DNA of 64,000 nt from F22 sp963678855 (GCA_963678855.1 OY787448.1:868001-932000); one strand, 5' to 3'; numbered from the stretch's first letter, positions 16,810-25,367 are shown. Notes: generated by a model not told the origin, from the letters alone. Program-made: numbers and translations.

Positions 16810-17238
16810 ATGACAATTAATGACATACAAGACGAAGTCATTGAAGAATTCAACGACTTTGAAGATTGGATGGATAGATACCAACTATTGATCGATTTAG
16901 GTAACGAGCAACCTCCAATCGCTGAAGAATATAAACAAGATCAATATTTGATTGAAGGCTGTCAAAGCCGTGTATGGCTACACGCAGAAGCTAAGGATGG
17001 CAAGGTATTTTTCGAAGCTGAAAGTGATGCTGTGATTGTAAAAGGGATTATCGCTTTGTTGATTAAGGTGGTATCTGGACATACACCAGATGAGATCCTA
17101 AATAGCGATCTTTACTTTATCGACGAGATTGGCCTTAAACAACACCTTTCACCTACACGTAGCAACGGGCTACTATCCATGGTCAAGCAAGTGCGCCTCT
17201 ACGCCATGGCTATCAAAGCTAGAGAAACAGCTCAATAA
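16810..17238 (+). CDS. sufE: cysteine desulfuration protein SufE
   Basis: 142 aa, the usual length. SufE takes persulfide sulfur from the desulfurase SufS through a conserved cysteine and passes it to the SufBCD scaffold. The active Cys is Cys51 in IEGCQSRVWL, preceded by the family's N-terminal DWMDRYQLLIDLG. No other suf genes are in the window. It ends five bases before the stop of the convergent CPBP protease gene. Confidence 0.95.
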   Translation: MTINDIQDEVIEEFNDFEDWMDRYQLLIDLGNEQPPIAEEYKQDQYLIEGCQSRVWLHAEAKDGKVFFEAESDAVIVKGIIALLIKVVSGHTPDEILNSDLYFIDEIGLKQHLSPTRSNGLLSMVKQVRLYAMAIKARETAQ

Positions 17239-17243
17239 ACCGT

Positions 17244-18095
17244 TTATTTGCTAGAACTACGGACTAGATACAGTCCACCACATCCTATAAGAGTGGCAGT
17301 AAGCAACAAAACAGCATATCCCATAGTTCCAGATTCATTGCTCACGACTGTGAGTAGTGAATCTGTTTTTTGACCATAGATTAGAGTTGTACTCACCACC
17401 ATGCTGTTATTGACTACATGTAAAATGACAGGTATCCATAAACTTCTTGTTTTGTAATAACTATAAGCGAGTAGCAACCCTAAGATACCTGCTCCAATGA
17501 CTTGCGGTGGGTTGACGTGAATCAAACCAAAAACAAGTCCAGAAAGTCCGATAGCAACGGATGGCTTCACCTTATTATTCAACAAACGCTCTGTGACTCC
17601 ACCACGGAAGACAAATTCTTCGGCTACAGGCCCTAGCAAACAGATGCTAAACACTCCCAAAGGATTTTGCATCAGTCCGCTCATCAACTCCATATTCCAA
17701 TCTGGCAAGTCAAACCAAGACAATATAAATTCGCCCCAAATCACCGTACCAATAAAAGCAGCCAAATAGCCCAACAATTCTCGTCCTGTAGGCAAAGTCC
17801 ATTGACTACGCTTAATACCAACGCCCATTTTCGCTAAAATGGCAATAGTCAGTAACGACGACAGTAACAAAGTCGCCACAGATATCCCGATACTATCATC
17901 CATTATCCACTGCATCATTTCTCCAGTGCCAGCTCCTTCCTTTACAAGATGTATCACCACGTCGCCAGTTATAGCCACAACTTGCGCTAGCAATTGAAAT
18001 CCCCAGAAAATAAGTACAGGTGTAAGCACTTTAAAAATAAAGCTCCATTTATAGCGTGCAGGAGATGAATAAGTAGATGGATTAGTATCAGTCAT
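17244..18095 (-). CDS. CPBP-family intramembrane glutamic protease
   Basis: 283 aa with about eight hydrophobic segments. The three CPBP/ABI motifs are visible: EEFVFRG (about 159-165), the FGLIH segment near 189-193, and HVVNNS near 225-230, which together form the Glu/His active site inside the membrane. Substrate unknown. It is the last gene of a minus-strand set with the HAD hydrolase and ribF; the functional link is not obvious. Confidence 0.92.
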   Translation of the reverse strand: MTDTNPSTYSSPARYKWSFIFKVLTPVLIFWGFQLLAQVVAITGDVVIHLVKEGAGTGEMMQWIMDDSIGISVATLLLSSLLTIAILAKMGVGIKRSQWTLPTGRELLGYLAAFIGTVIWGEFILSWFDLPDWNMELMSGLMQNPLGVFSICLLGPVAEEFVFRGGVTERLLNNKVKPSVAIGLSGLVFGLIHVNPPQVIGAGILGLLLAYSYYKTRSLWIPVILHVVNNSMVVSTTLIYGQKTDSLLTVVSNESGTMGYAVLLLTATLIGCGGLYLVRSSSK

Positions 18096-18113
18096 AATGA
18101 TCTAGTTAAGTTA

Positions 18114-19076
18114 TTATTTATAAGCACCGAAAGACTGCTTATTAAGCAATCGGCGTGAGTCTACCTCGTCTTGTTGTAACTGTTTGCGTAAAGCCAACAA
18201 ACTCGCAAATTGTTTTTCAGCACGAAGACGTGCTACAAAGTGAACCTGTATATCTTGATCGTATAAGTCGCCAGTAAAATCCAAGATATGCACTTCTATA
18301 CTGTCGTCTGCACCATCCTGTAAAGTCGGTCGTGAACCAATATTCAACATGCCTTTATGACGCTCACCCGAAGGCAATGTACACCACACAGCATAGACAC
18401 CACGCGGTGGAATCAATTTATCTGGGCTACTTGGTTGAATATTTGCTGTAGGATAACCTAGTTTTCTTCCCTGCTGAAATCCTCCTACAACAACTCCACC
18501 TACGAAGTAAGGGCGTGTAAGATAACGAGTCACCGAATCCATATCGCCCGCTTGTAATAGTGTACGTACCAACGAACTACTGATTTCACGTTCACCATGA
18601 TGCAAAACACTGGTCAAACGAAAAGCTTGAATCACATCCATACCACAAGTTTTGCCATACTCTACATAGTCCTCGAAAGATTCAGTACGGTTATGCCCGA
18701 AGCGATGATCGTAGCCAATCAACAGCCCTATTGCACCAAAACGTCTAGCCAAAACTTCTTGTATAAACTCTTGTGCACTATAATTGGATACCTCCTTATT
18801 AAAAGGGAGTAAGAACAAAAGATCACATCCCACTTCTTCCAACAAAGCAATCTTTTCCTCCTCAGTAGTCAACAACGGCATAGGTTGATCTGGCTGAAAA
18901 TACGTACGTGGGTGGGTATCAAAACTCACCACTCCCCAGGGCACACCACGTTCAAAAGCAGCCTGTTTAGTCTGCTCTAACAAAAAGCGGTGTCCTACAT
19001 GCACGCCATCAAAAAAGCCTATGGTTAGGACACAAGGGGTCGATTCCTGCGGATACAGGGTACGGTATATCTTCAT
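18114..19076 (-). CDS. ribF: bifunctional riboflavin kinase/FAD synthetase
   Basis: 320 aa, two domains. The N-terminal FMN adenylyltransferase domain has GFFDGVHVGHRFLLEQ (about 20-35), LLIGYDHRFGHNR (about 118-130) and the ISSSLVR motif (about 161-167). The C-terminal riboflavin kinase domain has GRKLGYPTANI (about 200-210) and RGVYAVW (about 221-227). Together they make FMN and FAD from riboflavin and ATP. Eighteen bases before it ends begins the upstream boundary with CPBP; it follows the HAD gene by 15 bases, so the three genes probably share a transcript. Confidence 0.97.
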   Translation of the reverse strand: MKIYRTLYPQESTPCVLTIGFFDGVHVGHRFLLEQTKQAAFERGVPWGVVSFDTHPRTYFQPDQPMPLLTTEEEKIALLEEVGCDLLFLLPFNKEVSNYSAQEFIQEVLARRFGAIGLLIGYDHRFGHNRTESFEDYVEYGKTCGMDVIQAFRLTSVLHHGEREISSSLVRTLLQAGDMDSVTRYLTRPYFVGGVVVGGFQQGRKLGYPTANIQPSSPDKLIPPRGVYAVWCTLPSGERHKGMLNIGSRPTLQDGADDSIEVHILDFTGDLYDQDIQVHFVARLRAEKQFASLLALRKQLQQDEVDSRRLLNKQSFGAYK

Positions 19077-19091
19077 TCTCTTCAGAATCTA

Positions 19092-19715
19092 TTAGTCAAA
19101 AAGTGGACGCCAGTCTTCTCCTGGCACATATAGATGCGTTTTGATACCGAGCTTACCTGCTGCTTCTACGCTCTTGGCTGAATCATCGATAAACAAAGTC
19201 TCTTCTGGTTTGATACCAGCTTCTTTCATCACATGATGGAATACCTCAGGATCTGGTTTCGCCATATGCATCTCATACGACAAGAAGATCTTTTCAAAAT
19301 AATCTTCTACCTTTTGACCTTGAGATGTAAATGCATTTTCTATCGACCAATCCCAGTGCAATTTATTCGTATTGCTCAAACAAAAGATGCGGTAATCTTT
19401 CTTCAGTTCAAGAATTTTCTCTAGTTTATAGCTAGGTATCTTACCTAAAATAGCCATCCAAGCATCATCGATATCTTGATCTGTAACACCCTCTATTAGG
19501 TATGTTTTGATAGTTTCTCGGAAATCCTCAACAGACATCGCTCCCAGTTCCAATTCAGTGAAAGGTCCCGCATGATGTGTACTGCTAATCAAAAACTCCA
19601 CGCCTTTAAAGCCGAGTTGTTCAAATCGTGCAATGCATGCGTCGCGGTGCAGGTCGATAAGTACGCCGCCAAAATCAAAGATGATATTTTTAATGCCTTG
19701 GTCTTTTACTGCCAT
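19092..19715 (-). CDS. HAD-superfamily phosphatase (YihX-like)
   Basis: 207 aa. Motif I is FDFGGVLID (about 13-21), keeping the nucleophile Asp14 but with Gly in place of the second Asp, as is usual in the YihX/epoxide-hydrolase-N subgroup. Motif II is LSNTN (about 114-118), motif III is the Lys of KPDPEVF, and motif IV is LFIDDSAKSVEAA. Small sugar phosphates such as glucose 1-phosphate or FMN would be plausible substrates; the adjacent ribF raises the idea of FMN turnover but that is only context. Its own -7 box is at 19772-19765. Confidence 0.88.
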   Translation of the reverse strand: MAVKDQGIKNIIFDFGGVLIDLHRDACIARFEQLGFKGVEFLISSTHHAGPFTELELGAMSVEDFRETIKTYLIEGVTDQDIDDAWMAILGKIPSYKLEKILELKKDYRIFCLSNTNKLHWDWSIENAFTSQGQKVEDYFEKIFLSYEMHMAKPDPEVFHHVMKEAGIKPEETLFIDDSAKSVEAAGKLGIKTHLYVPGEDWRPLFD

Positions 19716-19736
19716 GAGTCTTGTCTTTATATTTAC

Positions 19737-19752
19737 GGAGTCTGTAGACTCC
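19737..19752 (-). promoter_or_regulatory. 6-bp hairpin in the HAD gene leader
   Basis: GGAGTC and GACTCC around loop TGTA/TACA, between the -7 box and the start codon of the HAD gene. Role unknown. Confidence 0.3.
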
Positions 19753-19764
19753 CATTTTTGTATG

Positions 19765-19772
19765 CAAAGATA
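19765..19772 (-). promoter_or_regulatory. -7 promoter box TATCTTTG for the HAD-ribF-CPBP genes
   Basis: Exact TAnnTTTG match on the minus strand, 49 bases before the HAD ATG; no good -33 element. Confidence 0.55.
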
Positions 19773-19868
19773 GTGATAATCTGTACTACACCATATAATT
19801 GCTTGGTTTTTTCCAGATTTCTCCCTATCTTGCTAGCAAGAAAATGTCTCACAACAAACGACTTTTTT

Positions 19869-21542
19869 ATGGCTCAAACAGTAACTATATATTGCAAGAA
19901 CACAAACGAGAGCAAAGAGATACCTATGGGAAGTACACTGAGACAAGTGTACAATGCGTTTCAGCTATCTCTTCCATATCAAGTACTCAATGCCCGCGTT
20001 AACAACCGCACAGAGAGTCTACGATATCAAGTGTACAAAAATAAGGATGTAGAGTTTTTAGATGTCTCTCATCCTTCTGGATTTCGTGCATATGTACGTT
20101 CTCTAAGCTTTGTATTATGCAAAGCGGTAGAAGACTTATACCCCAACGCACGTATCTATCTAGAACACCCTATTTCCCAAGGATATTTTGTAAATATACG
20201 CTTGTGTAATGGTCTTCATATGGATGACATTATGAAGATTAAGGCCCGTATGCGTGAAATCGTGGAACTAGATGTGCCATTTGAGCGCTTACAGCTTCAT
20301 ACAACAGAAGCCATCGAGATGTTTAGAGAACTAGGCCGTAAAGATAAGGTCAATCTTCTATCGACTTCTGGTCAGCTATACACCTACATTCATCGACTTG
20401 GAGACAGCATCGACTTCTATTATGGATCGCTAGTGCCTAGCACAGGTTATCTGGACAACTTCGATCTAGTAAAATACTATGACGGAGCCCTACTACGTGT
20501 GCCTTGTCGTAAAGATCCAGATGAACTAGCCGACGTGATCAAGCAAAAGAAAATGTACGATGTATTTACTGAAGAACTTCAGTGGAATCATATCATGCAC
20601 CTATACAATGTCAGCGATATCAACCATGCGATTAAACGAGGATGGGCCTCTCAACTCATTCAAGTAGCCGAGGCTCTTCAAGAAAAAAAAATAGCGCAAA
20701 TCTCGGATACTATAGCCCAAAGGAATATAGAATCGAATCCTGTGAGAGTGGTACTTATTGCGGGACCATCGTCTTCTGGGAAAACTACTTTTAGCAAGCG
20801 TCTAGGTGTGCAACTCATGTGCAATGCCCTAAGACCAATCGCTTTAGAGATGGACAATTATTTTGTAGAACGTGCTGAGACACCACTGGATGAAAACGGT
20901 GAATATGACTACGAATCTGTAGATGCAGTAGATGTCAAACTATTCAATAGTCATATTCGAGCGCTGCTAGCTGGAGAAGAAGTTTCTATACCAAGCTACA
21001 ATTTTAAAACTGGCCATAAGGAATATAAAGGAAATACGATAAAGCTAGCGCATGACAATATCCTAATTATTGAAGGTATCCATGCGCTAAACCCACAAGT
21101 GACAGCTATCATCCCTGAAAGTGAGAAGTTCAAGATCTATGTTTCGGCTTTGACTACTATCTCTTTGGATGATCACAACTGGATTCCGACTACCGACAAC
21201 CGACTATTACGACGGATTATCCGTGACCATAAATATCGTGGATATTCAGCAAAAGAAACGATTGCCAGATGGGACAGCGTACGCGATGGGGAGGAGAAAT
21301 GGATATTCCCTCATCAGGAGAATGCCGATGTCATGTTTAATTCAGCTTTGGTTTTCGAACTATCTGTTATCCGTCGTCATGTGGAGCCTATTCTGCTGGA
21401 AGTACCTAAAAACTGCGATGAGTACTCAGAAGCCTATAGACTGCTGCGCTTCATGAGTTATTTTGTTTCTATTACGGATAGTGAGCTGCCGCCTACGTCT
21501 TTGCTTAGGGAGTTCTTAGGGGGAAGTAGCTTCAATTACTAG
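19869..21542 (+). CDS. TGS-domain nucleoside (uridine-kinase-like) kinase
   Basis: 557 aa from the ATG at 19869. The frame is open for 99 codons further upstream, but that part overlaps the divergent HAD gene and its promoter. Three parts: an N-terminal TGS-like domain (about 1-65), a region resembling the second additional domain of ThrRS/AlaRS (about 70-215), and a C-terminal PRK/uridine-kinase domain with P-loop GPSSSGKTTFSKRL (about 299-312), MDNYFV and EGIHALNP. The same fusion is common in Bacteroidetes and Firmicutes and is annotated as uridine kinase or nucleoside kinase; its true substrate is not settled. The 23-bp repeat array starts 32 bases after the stop. Confidence 0.88.
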   Translation: MAQTVTIYCKNTNESKEIPMGSTLRQVYNAFQLSLPYQVLNARVNNRTESLRYQVYKNKDVEFLDVSHPSGFRAYVRSLSFVLCKAVEDLYPNARIYLEHPISQGYFVNIRLCNGLHMDDIMKIKARMREIVELDVPFERLQLHTTEAIEMFRELGRKDKVNLLSTSGQLYTYIHRLGDSIDFYYGSLVPSTGYLDNFDLVKYYDGALLRVPCRKDPDELADVIKQKKMYDVFTEELQWNHIMHLYNVSDINHAIKRGWASQLIQVAEALQEKKIAQISDTIAQRNIESNPVRVVLIAGPSSSGKTTFSKRLGVQLMCNALRPIALEMDNYFVERAETPLDENGEYDYESVDAVDVKLFNSHIRALLAGEEVSIPSYNFKTGHKEYKGNTIKLAHDNILIIEGIHALNPQVTAIIPESEKFKIYVSALTTISLDDHNWIPTTDNRLLRRIIRDHKYRGYSAKETIARWDSVRDGEEKWIFPHQENADVMFNSALVFELSVIRRHVEPILLEVPKNCDEYSEAYRLLRFMSYFVSITDSELPPTSLLREFLGGSSFNY

Positions 21543-21574
21543 GGAAGTAACAGTGTTTTTTATACGGGAAGGTG

Positions 21575-21666
21575 ATCTCGCACACATGTGTACGAAGTCC
21601 TCGTCTACACGTGTACGAGGTTCCCGTTTACATGTGTACGAGGTCCTCGTCTACATGTGTACGAGA
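21575..21666. repeat. tandem array of four 23-bp dyad units (array 1)
   Basis: Four head-to-tail units at 21575-21597, 21598-21620, 21621-21643 and 21644-21666, with no spacers. Consensus is about TCCTCGTCTACATGTG followed by TACGAGG. Each unit is itself a near-perfect 22-bp inverted repeat (18 of 22 positions self-complementary) centred on CATG (CACG in unit 2), which recurs exactly every 23 bp. It begins 32 bases after the kinase stop. Not CRISPR: there are no unique spacers. Confidence 0.85.
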
Positions 21667-21696
21667 TTAACACCCAGCCTTTTACAACTTACACAC

Positions 21697-21730
21697 AAGG
21701 GGTATGCTGCTTGCTAGCGGCATACCCCTT
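21697..21730. terminator. GC-rich hairpin, probable terminator
   Basis: AAGGGGTATGC (21697-21707) pairs perfectly with GCATACCCCTT (21720-21730). There is no long T run on either side, so termination is uncertain; it lies between array 1 and the remnant ORF. Confidence 0.55.
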
Positions 21731-21772
21731 GGCTATTCTCCTAGTATTGTCTAGGATTTAAGCATATACTAA

Positions 21773-21973
21773 TTACTTCTGTGGCACAATAGCTCCTATA
21801 ATAGGCGTCGTAATAGGATTGCCATGGAAATCCTTATCTAGCTTTAAATCGACATACAACCCTTTGTCAGTCTGATCTGTAGGATGCGTGTTGGTTTGGG
21901 TATTGTCGTCGGGAGTGAGAAAACCTATATAAAATCGAAGCAGCAAACACATATCTTTTGTCAATTTCTTCAC
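21773..21973 (-). pseudogene. possible gene remnant, C-terminal fragment
   Basis: A 66-codon open frame reading toward the hairpin at 21697-21730. I do not recognise it. Its last 45 residues (from TPDDNTQTNTHP to TTPIIGAIVPQK) look like ordinary coding sequence, while the first 20 (MKKLTKDMCLLLRFYIGF) look like a chance start. No promoter or upstream gene fits. It may be the 3' end of a gene destroyed when the intron-like element inserted or decayed upstream. It could equally be chance. Confidence 0.3.
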
Positions 21974-21978
21974 TTATC

Positions 21979-22414
21979 ACATGCGTAATGGATGACATGT
22001 TTTTGATACTACTTAAAAACACTAACGATGTTTTCTCAGCAGTTCACTCTCGTTCAACTCCTCTAAATACACCCTACCTGCACTTGCAGCCTCATTAGAC
22101 ACGATGCTAACCACAAAGGGAATGACCCACAATGCAGCTCGTGATGGTTTGCATCCTATTCCTACAATTCGAATGCGAGGGGCCTACCCTCATCTTTCAA
22201 ACAGTTACGTCAAATTATATATTAACTTAGCCAAAGTCAACGTGTAAACCGACTCAAGTCACACCCATGAAGTTGTTTTCAATTATCCCCATATAGGTCT
22301 GCACCTCTCCATACCATTCGCATGCTGTGCTAGCTCTTTGGAGATGGCCAATACACAAGTATTGTTTTCGGCATTCATTCCTACACTGGGTAATAGTCAT
22401 TGACTATTCATTTA
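21979..22414 (-). other. gene-free stretch, possibly the 3' half of the decayed intron
   Basis: No open frame of note on either strand and no reverse-transcriptase motifs that I could find. It is contiguous with the group II intron-like segment at 22415-22804 and may be its degenerate ORF region and 3' domains. A recognisable domain V (34-nt hairpin) was not found. Confidence 0.35.
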
Positions 22415-22804
22415 GACAAGATTCGGACCTTCCCAATCAAGTCGTATATTCCTACTATGTCCTCGACTGACTTCTCACAGCAAGCTTTACTCCGTAGAAG
22501 AGAACAAATATCTCTTACATACGTCTGTGAGACCTCCCCAGTTATTGACTGTTACTTTCATCTCATATATGTGCCGAATTTACTATGAGGTATCCGAATA
22601 GCATGGGACTTTGTCTTGATTTGCGAACTTATCCTACCTCCTTAGCCTTATATTAGCTTTCTGTACACCACACCAAGATTTTGCCATTAGGCATCCTTCT
22701 GATTCCAACTTGCGATGGACACCATTGACATTAGCTAACACTTCCTGCTATTAAGGCGTGCTCGGGACTTGCACCCTAGAGCAAACAGCCCATGCTGGGC
22801 GAAC
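22415..22804 (-). mobile_element. degenerate group II (class C-like) intron, 5' domains
   Basis: Read on the minus strand from 22804, this carries the ordered landmarks of group IIC intron RNA 5' regions as I know them from the Oceanobacillus iheyensis intron: GTTCGCCCAGCATGGGC (22804-22788; the usual start is GTGYG), GGGTGCAAGTCCCGAG (22776-22761), TGGAATCAGAAGGA (22707-22694), ATATAAGGC (about 22653-22645), GGGGAGGTCTC (22539-22529), GAAGTCAGTCGAGGACATAG (22474-22455) and GGAAGGTCCGAAT (22433-22421). No intact intron-encoded reverse transcriptase follows, and no domain V was found, so it is probably immobile. It starts four bases after a terminator hairpin, the insertion site typical of class C. 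The 3' boundary is unresolved. Confidence 0.72.
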
Positions 22805-22808
22805 GAAT

Positions 22809-22840
22809 AAAGGGCACGCTCATCACTGAGAATGCCCTTT
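22809..22840 (-). terminator. terminator of the SusC/SusD operon
   Basis: On the minus strand AAAGGGCA (22840-22833) pairs with TGCCCTTT (22816-22809), with an inner CTCA/TGAG pairing. It lies 70 bases after the last operon gene and is followed within four bases by the intron-like element. Confidence 0.75.
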
Positions 22841-22910
22841 ACCTCTATAACGGTTAGGTTAAAACTGTTAAAGAGAGAATTAGTATCTTGTAATCGGTCT
22901 TTACAGACGA

Positions 22911-24266
22911 TTAATATTTAACTACTGTCACTTGAATACTTGAATCAGCTGCACTAGTAAATGTTATTTGCGTAGGCGCTTTATCATCATCTGCTGTCAA
23001 TACCCAAGGGCCATTGTCGACAAAGAAATCAGCTATTGCTTTACCACCAGGGTAATAGTTAGCATTCAACGTTGGTTTAAGATCAGAGAAGACTACTTGA
23101 TTGTCTGTCCCATCGACCATTGTGCAAGTATAGCCAAAGATACTTTTCCACAAACCTCCACTATATTTAGAGTAGAAAGAGAATGCAAATTGATTAGTAT
23201 CGCTATCTGGGTAAGATGTATTAGCTCCTATAAAACCATAAGATAACAACTCACCATAAGGTACACAATCAGTATTATTGAAATTCGTAAATAACGTTTC
23301 AAAATGAGAAGACATACCTAGGAAAACTGGACCATTTGCGAATGAGAAAGCAAACTGCCATGAACTTGCTGTAGTAACAAAAACTTCATTAATTGGAGGG
23401 AATATCTTTTGGACATACATGTTTATATCAGCATCTTTACATACAAAACGGTCAAGAGCGACATCATATGTGAAGTTTTGAATAGTTGGATTCGCATCGT
23501 CTACATCATATGAAAATGGTTCTTCTGTACGGAATCCATCTAAAGTAGGAACTAAAGCTACGCTAAATTTAACGAGTCTATCTGTTGCTTCTGGATCCTC
23601 GCTCAACTCATCTTCTGTAGCTGGAACAGTGCGATATGTTATCAATTCATTGTCAGTAATTGAATTTGTACCACCAACTAGGACATCGTTGAAATACACT
23701 TCATATGAAGGTGCTATCATTACTGTATTCATAGCTTGCAGCGCATCAAGTGTAATAGCCCAATCATCGGCTTCTGGTTGACGAATCATACGACACATAC
23801 GTTGGTGCTTCAAGCCACGAAGGATAATCAAATCATTTGTACAAGATTCAACTACAAATTCAAAGTCTGCACCTAGTCCTTCATTATCACCAGTAGACTC
23901 TCCTGGAGCTACAGGGTCTGAATAAGCATGAAAAACGTCGTTGTATGTATCGAATGTCAATACTGGGCCACCATTTTGTACCACTGAATATAGCGATTCT
24001 TTAACAACATCGCTACCGTGTATTAAGTAATCAGAAGCTTGCACCTTGCCATCAGCAAACTTCAGCATTACATTTGTACCACCAGTACCAGTGAATAGTT
24101 CAAATTGCCAACCATTAGGCGAGCTTTCTAATGTTTGCTCAATTTTCTTGATGTTAGCCTCAATACGCTCTGCGGCAGAATCATCGAAAATCTCATCTTG
24201 ATCTGGTGCACAAGCTACAAAAAGTGTTGCTACCAGCATTAGACATGAATAAAATATCTTTTTCAT
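22911..24266 (-). CDS. DUF4302-type lipoprotein of the SusC/SusD operon
   Basis: 451 aa. Lipoprotein signal with Cys19 (LFVACAPDQ). The start of the mature part, RIEANIKKIEQTLESSPNGWQFELF split over residues 33-57, followed by glycine-rich GTGGTNVMLKFADGKV, is the pattern I associate with DUF4302 proteins, which are repeatedly found behind SusC/SusD and a zinc-metallohydrolase lipoprotein. No catalytic motif is visible. A surface-exposed binding role in the same import system is a reasonable inference. Fourth and last gene of the operon, 13 bases after the metallohydrolase gene. Confidence 0.8.
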   Translation of the reverse strand: MKKIFYSCLMLVATLFVACAPDQDEIFDDSAAERIEANIKKIEQTLESSPNGWQFELFTGTGGTNVMLKFADGKVQASDYLIHGSDVVKESLYSVVQNGGPVLTFDTYNDVFHAYSDPVAPGESTGDNEGLGADFEFVVESCTNDLIILRGLKHQRMCRMIRQPEADDWAITLDALQAMNTVMIAPSYEVYFNDVLVGGTNSITDNELITYRTVPATEDELSEDPEATDRLVKFSVALVPTLDGFRTEEPFSYDVDDANPTIQNFTYDVALDRFVCKDADINMYVQKIFPPINEVFVTTASSWQFAFSFANGPVFLGMSSHFETLFTNFNNTDCVPYGELLSYGFIGANTSYPDSDTNQFAFSFYSKYSGGLWKSIFGYTCTMVDGTDNQVVFSDLKPTLNANYYPGGKAIADFFVDNGPWVLTADDDKAPTQITFTSAADSSIQVTVVKY

Positions 24267-24279
24267 CGTTTTTTACGTC

Positions 24280-25326
24280 TTAAAGTGAATTTAAATCTAG
24301 GTCACCAAGTGAGTCGCTACGTCTTTGTACAATCGAACGCAGATCTGATAGTTCGAAGCCCCAAGACTTTCTAAAATACTTAGTTATGATTTCAAACTTT
24401 TTATTGATTTTAATATCACCACCATAGTATAGGTAATAATGAATGACCTCTTTAGTTGTTTCTTCGCCATCTTCTTCTGCAGGAGGAACTACCACTGTTT
24501 CTGTCTCAGTTTTCAAAGAAGCATCATCATCTGGCATTTTATCTACTCCTGTAGCATACTTTTGATATTGAGCCTCAGAAATTTCTTTTTGCTTTGCTTC
24601 AGCCAACATAGCATCCCACCACGCTTGATCGTGTACCACATACATAGAAATAGTTTCTACAAAATCTTCATTTGGCTCGCTACTACCATAGGCTGTAACA
24701 AATCCCCAATGACGTGCTTCTTCATCTGTTACATTGGTCCAACCTGAAGAGTTATATTTATCACCTGTAATCAACTTGAAATCAGGGCTATAATCTTTTG
24801 TTTGGTGTAAGATATGCGAGAATTCGTGGTGCATAGTATGAAACCATAAATCGTTCATCGCTTCAACGCTGATATTGTCCAAGTCAATGGCATTTACTTC
24901 ATACAAAGTAATTTTCAAACCGCCCTCAGCTTGACCTAAAATACGAGAATTATCATCTTCCCAAGCTGCTGAACCAATCAGTTGAATGACTTTAGGACAA
25001 TAAGTTTGCATAAAGCTAGGATTAACTGCAGCATTAACCTCTACGTAAGCGTCCAACCACAAATACTTGATAATCTGTGCAAGTGCAGCAGATTTATCAT
25101 AGTCTGCAGGTACCAAGTTATAACGACGATCACTTTCAATATCTTTATAGCGATAGTTGAAACGAACATTAAAAGGAGTCGTATAGTTATCTATTAACCA
25201 TGTATCTAGTTCGTTTGGAGTTGTTTCTTCATCCACAAAGATAGTCTGAGTATCTAAGTGATCTTCAGAACATGAGGCGAAACCCATCACCACTCCAAAG
25301 AGAAGTATATATTTTAATAATTTCAT
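24280..25326 (-). CDS. zinc metallohydrolase lipoprotein associated with TonB-dependent import
   Basis: 348 aa. Lipoprotein signal ending at Cys19 (MGFASC). A zincin motif HHEFSHIL (HExxH) is at about residues 163-170, followed by a plausible third-ligand region NEDFVETISMYV near 218-229. Proteins of this type accompany SusC/SusD pairs in Bacteroidetes and are described as substrate-import-associated zinc metallohydrolase lipoproteins. It probably acts on the cell surface or in the periplasm on the ligand brought by the SusC/SusD pair, perhaps a peptide or protein; the substrate is not shown. Third gene of the operon, 41 bases after SusD. Confidence 0.87.
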   Translation of the reverse strand: MKLLKYILLFGVVMGFASCSEDHLDTQTIFVDEETTPNELDTWLIDNYTTPFNVRFNYRYKDIESDRRYNLVPADYDKSAALAQIIKYLWLDAYVEVNAAVNPSFMQTYCPKVIQLIGSAAWEDDNSRILGQAEGGLKITLYEVNAIDLDNISVEAMNDLWFHTMHHEFSHILHQTKDYSPDFKLITGDKYNSSGWTNVTDEEARHWGFVTAYGSSEPNEDFVETISMYVVHDQAWWDAMLAEAKQKEISEAQYQKYATGVDKMPDDDASLKTETETVVVPPAEEDGEETTKEVIHYYLYYGGDIKINKKFEIITKYFRKSWGFELSDLRSIVQRRSDSLGDLDLNSL

Positions 25327-25367
25327 TTCTTATTCTTTTTATTGTTTCTAAGAATTTTCTTGTTCTC

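Noticed and set aside
19572..19868. 99-codon N-terminal extension of the TGS kinase
   Set aside because: It overlaps the divergent HAD gene and its promoter; the TGS domain begins at the ATG at 19869.
21575..21666. CRISPR array
   Set aside because: The 23-bp units are directly adjacent with no unique spacers, and no cas gene is present.
22400..22588. 62-codon plus-strand open frame as a gene
   Set aside because: It runs antisense to the best-conserved intron landmarks and has no protein-like features.
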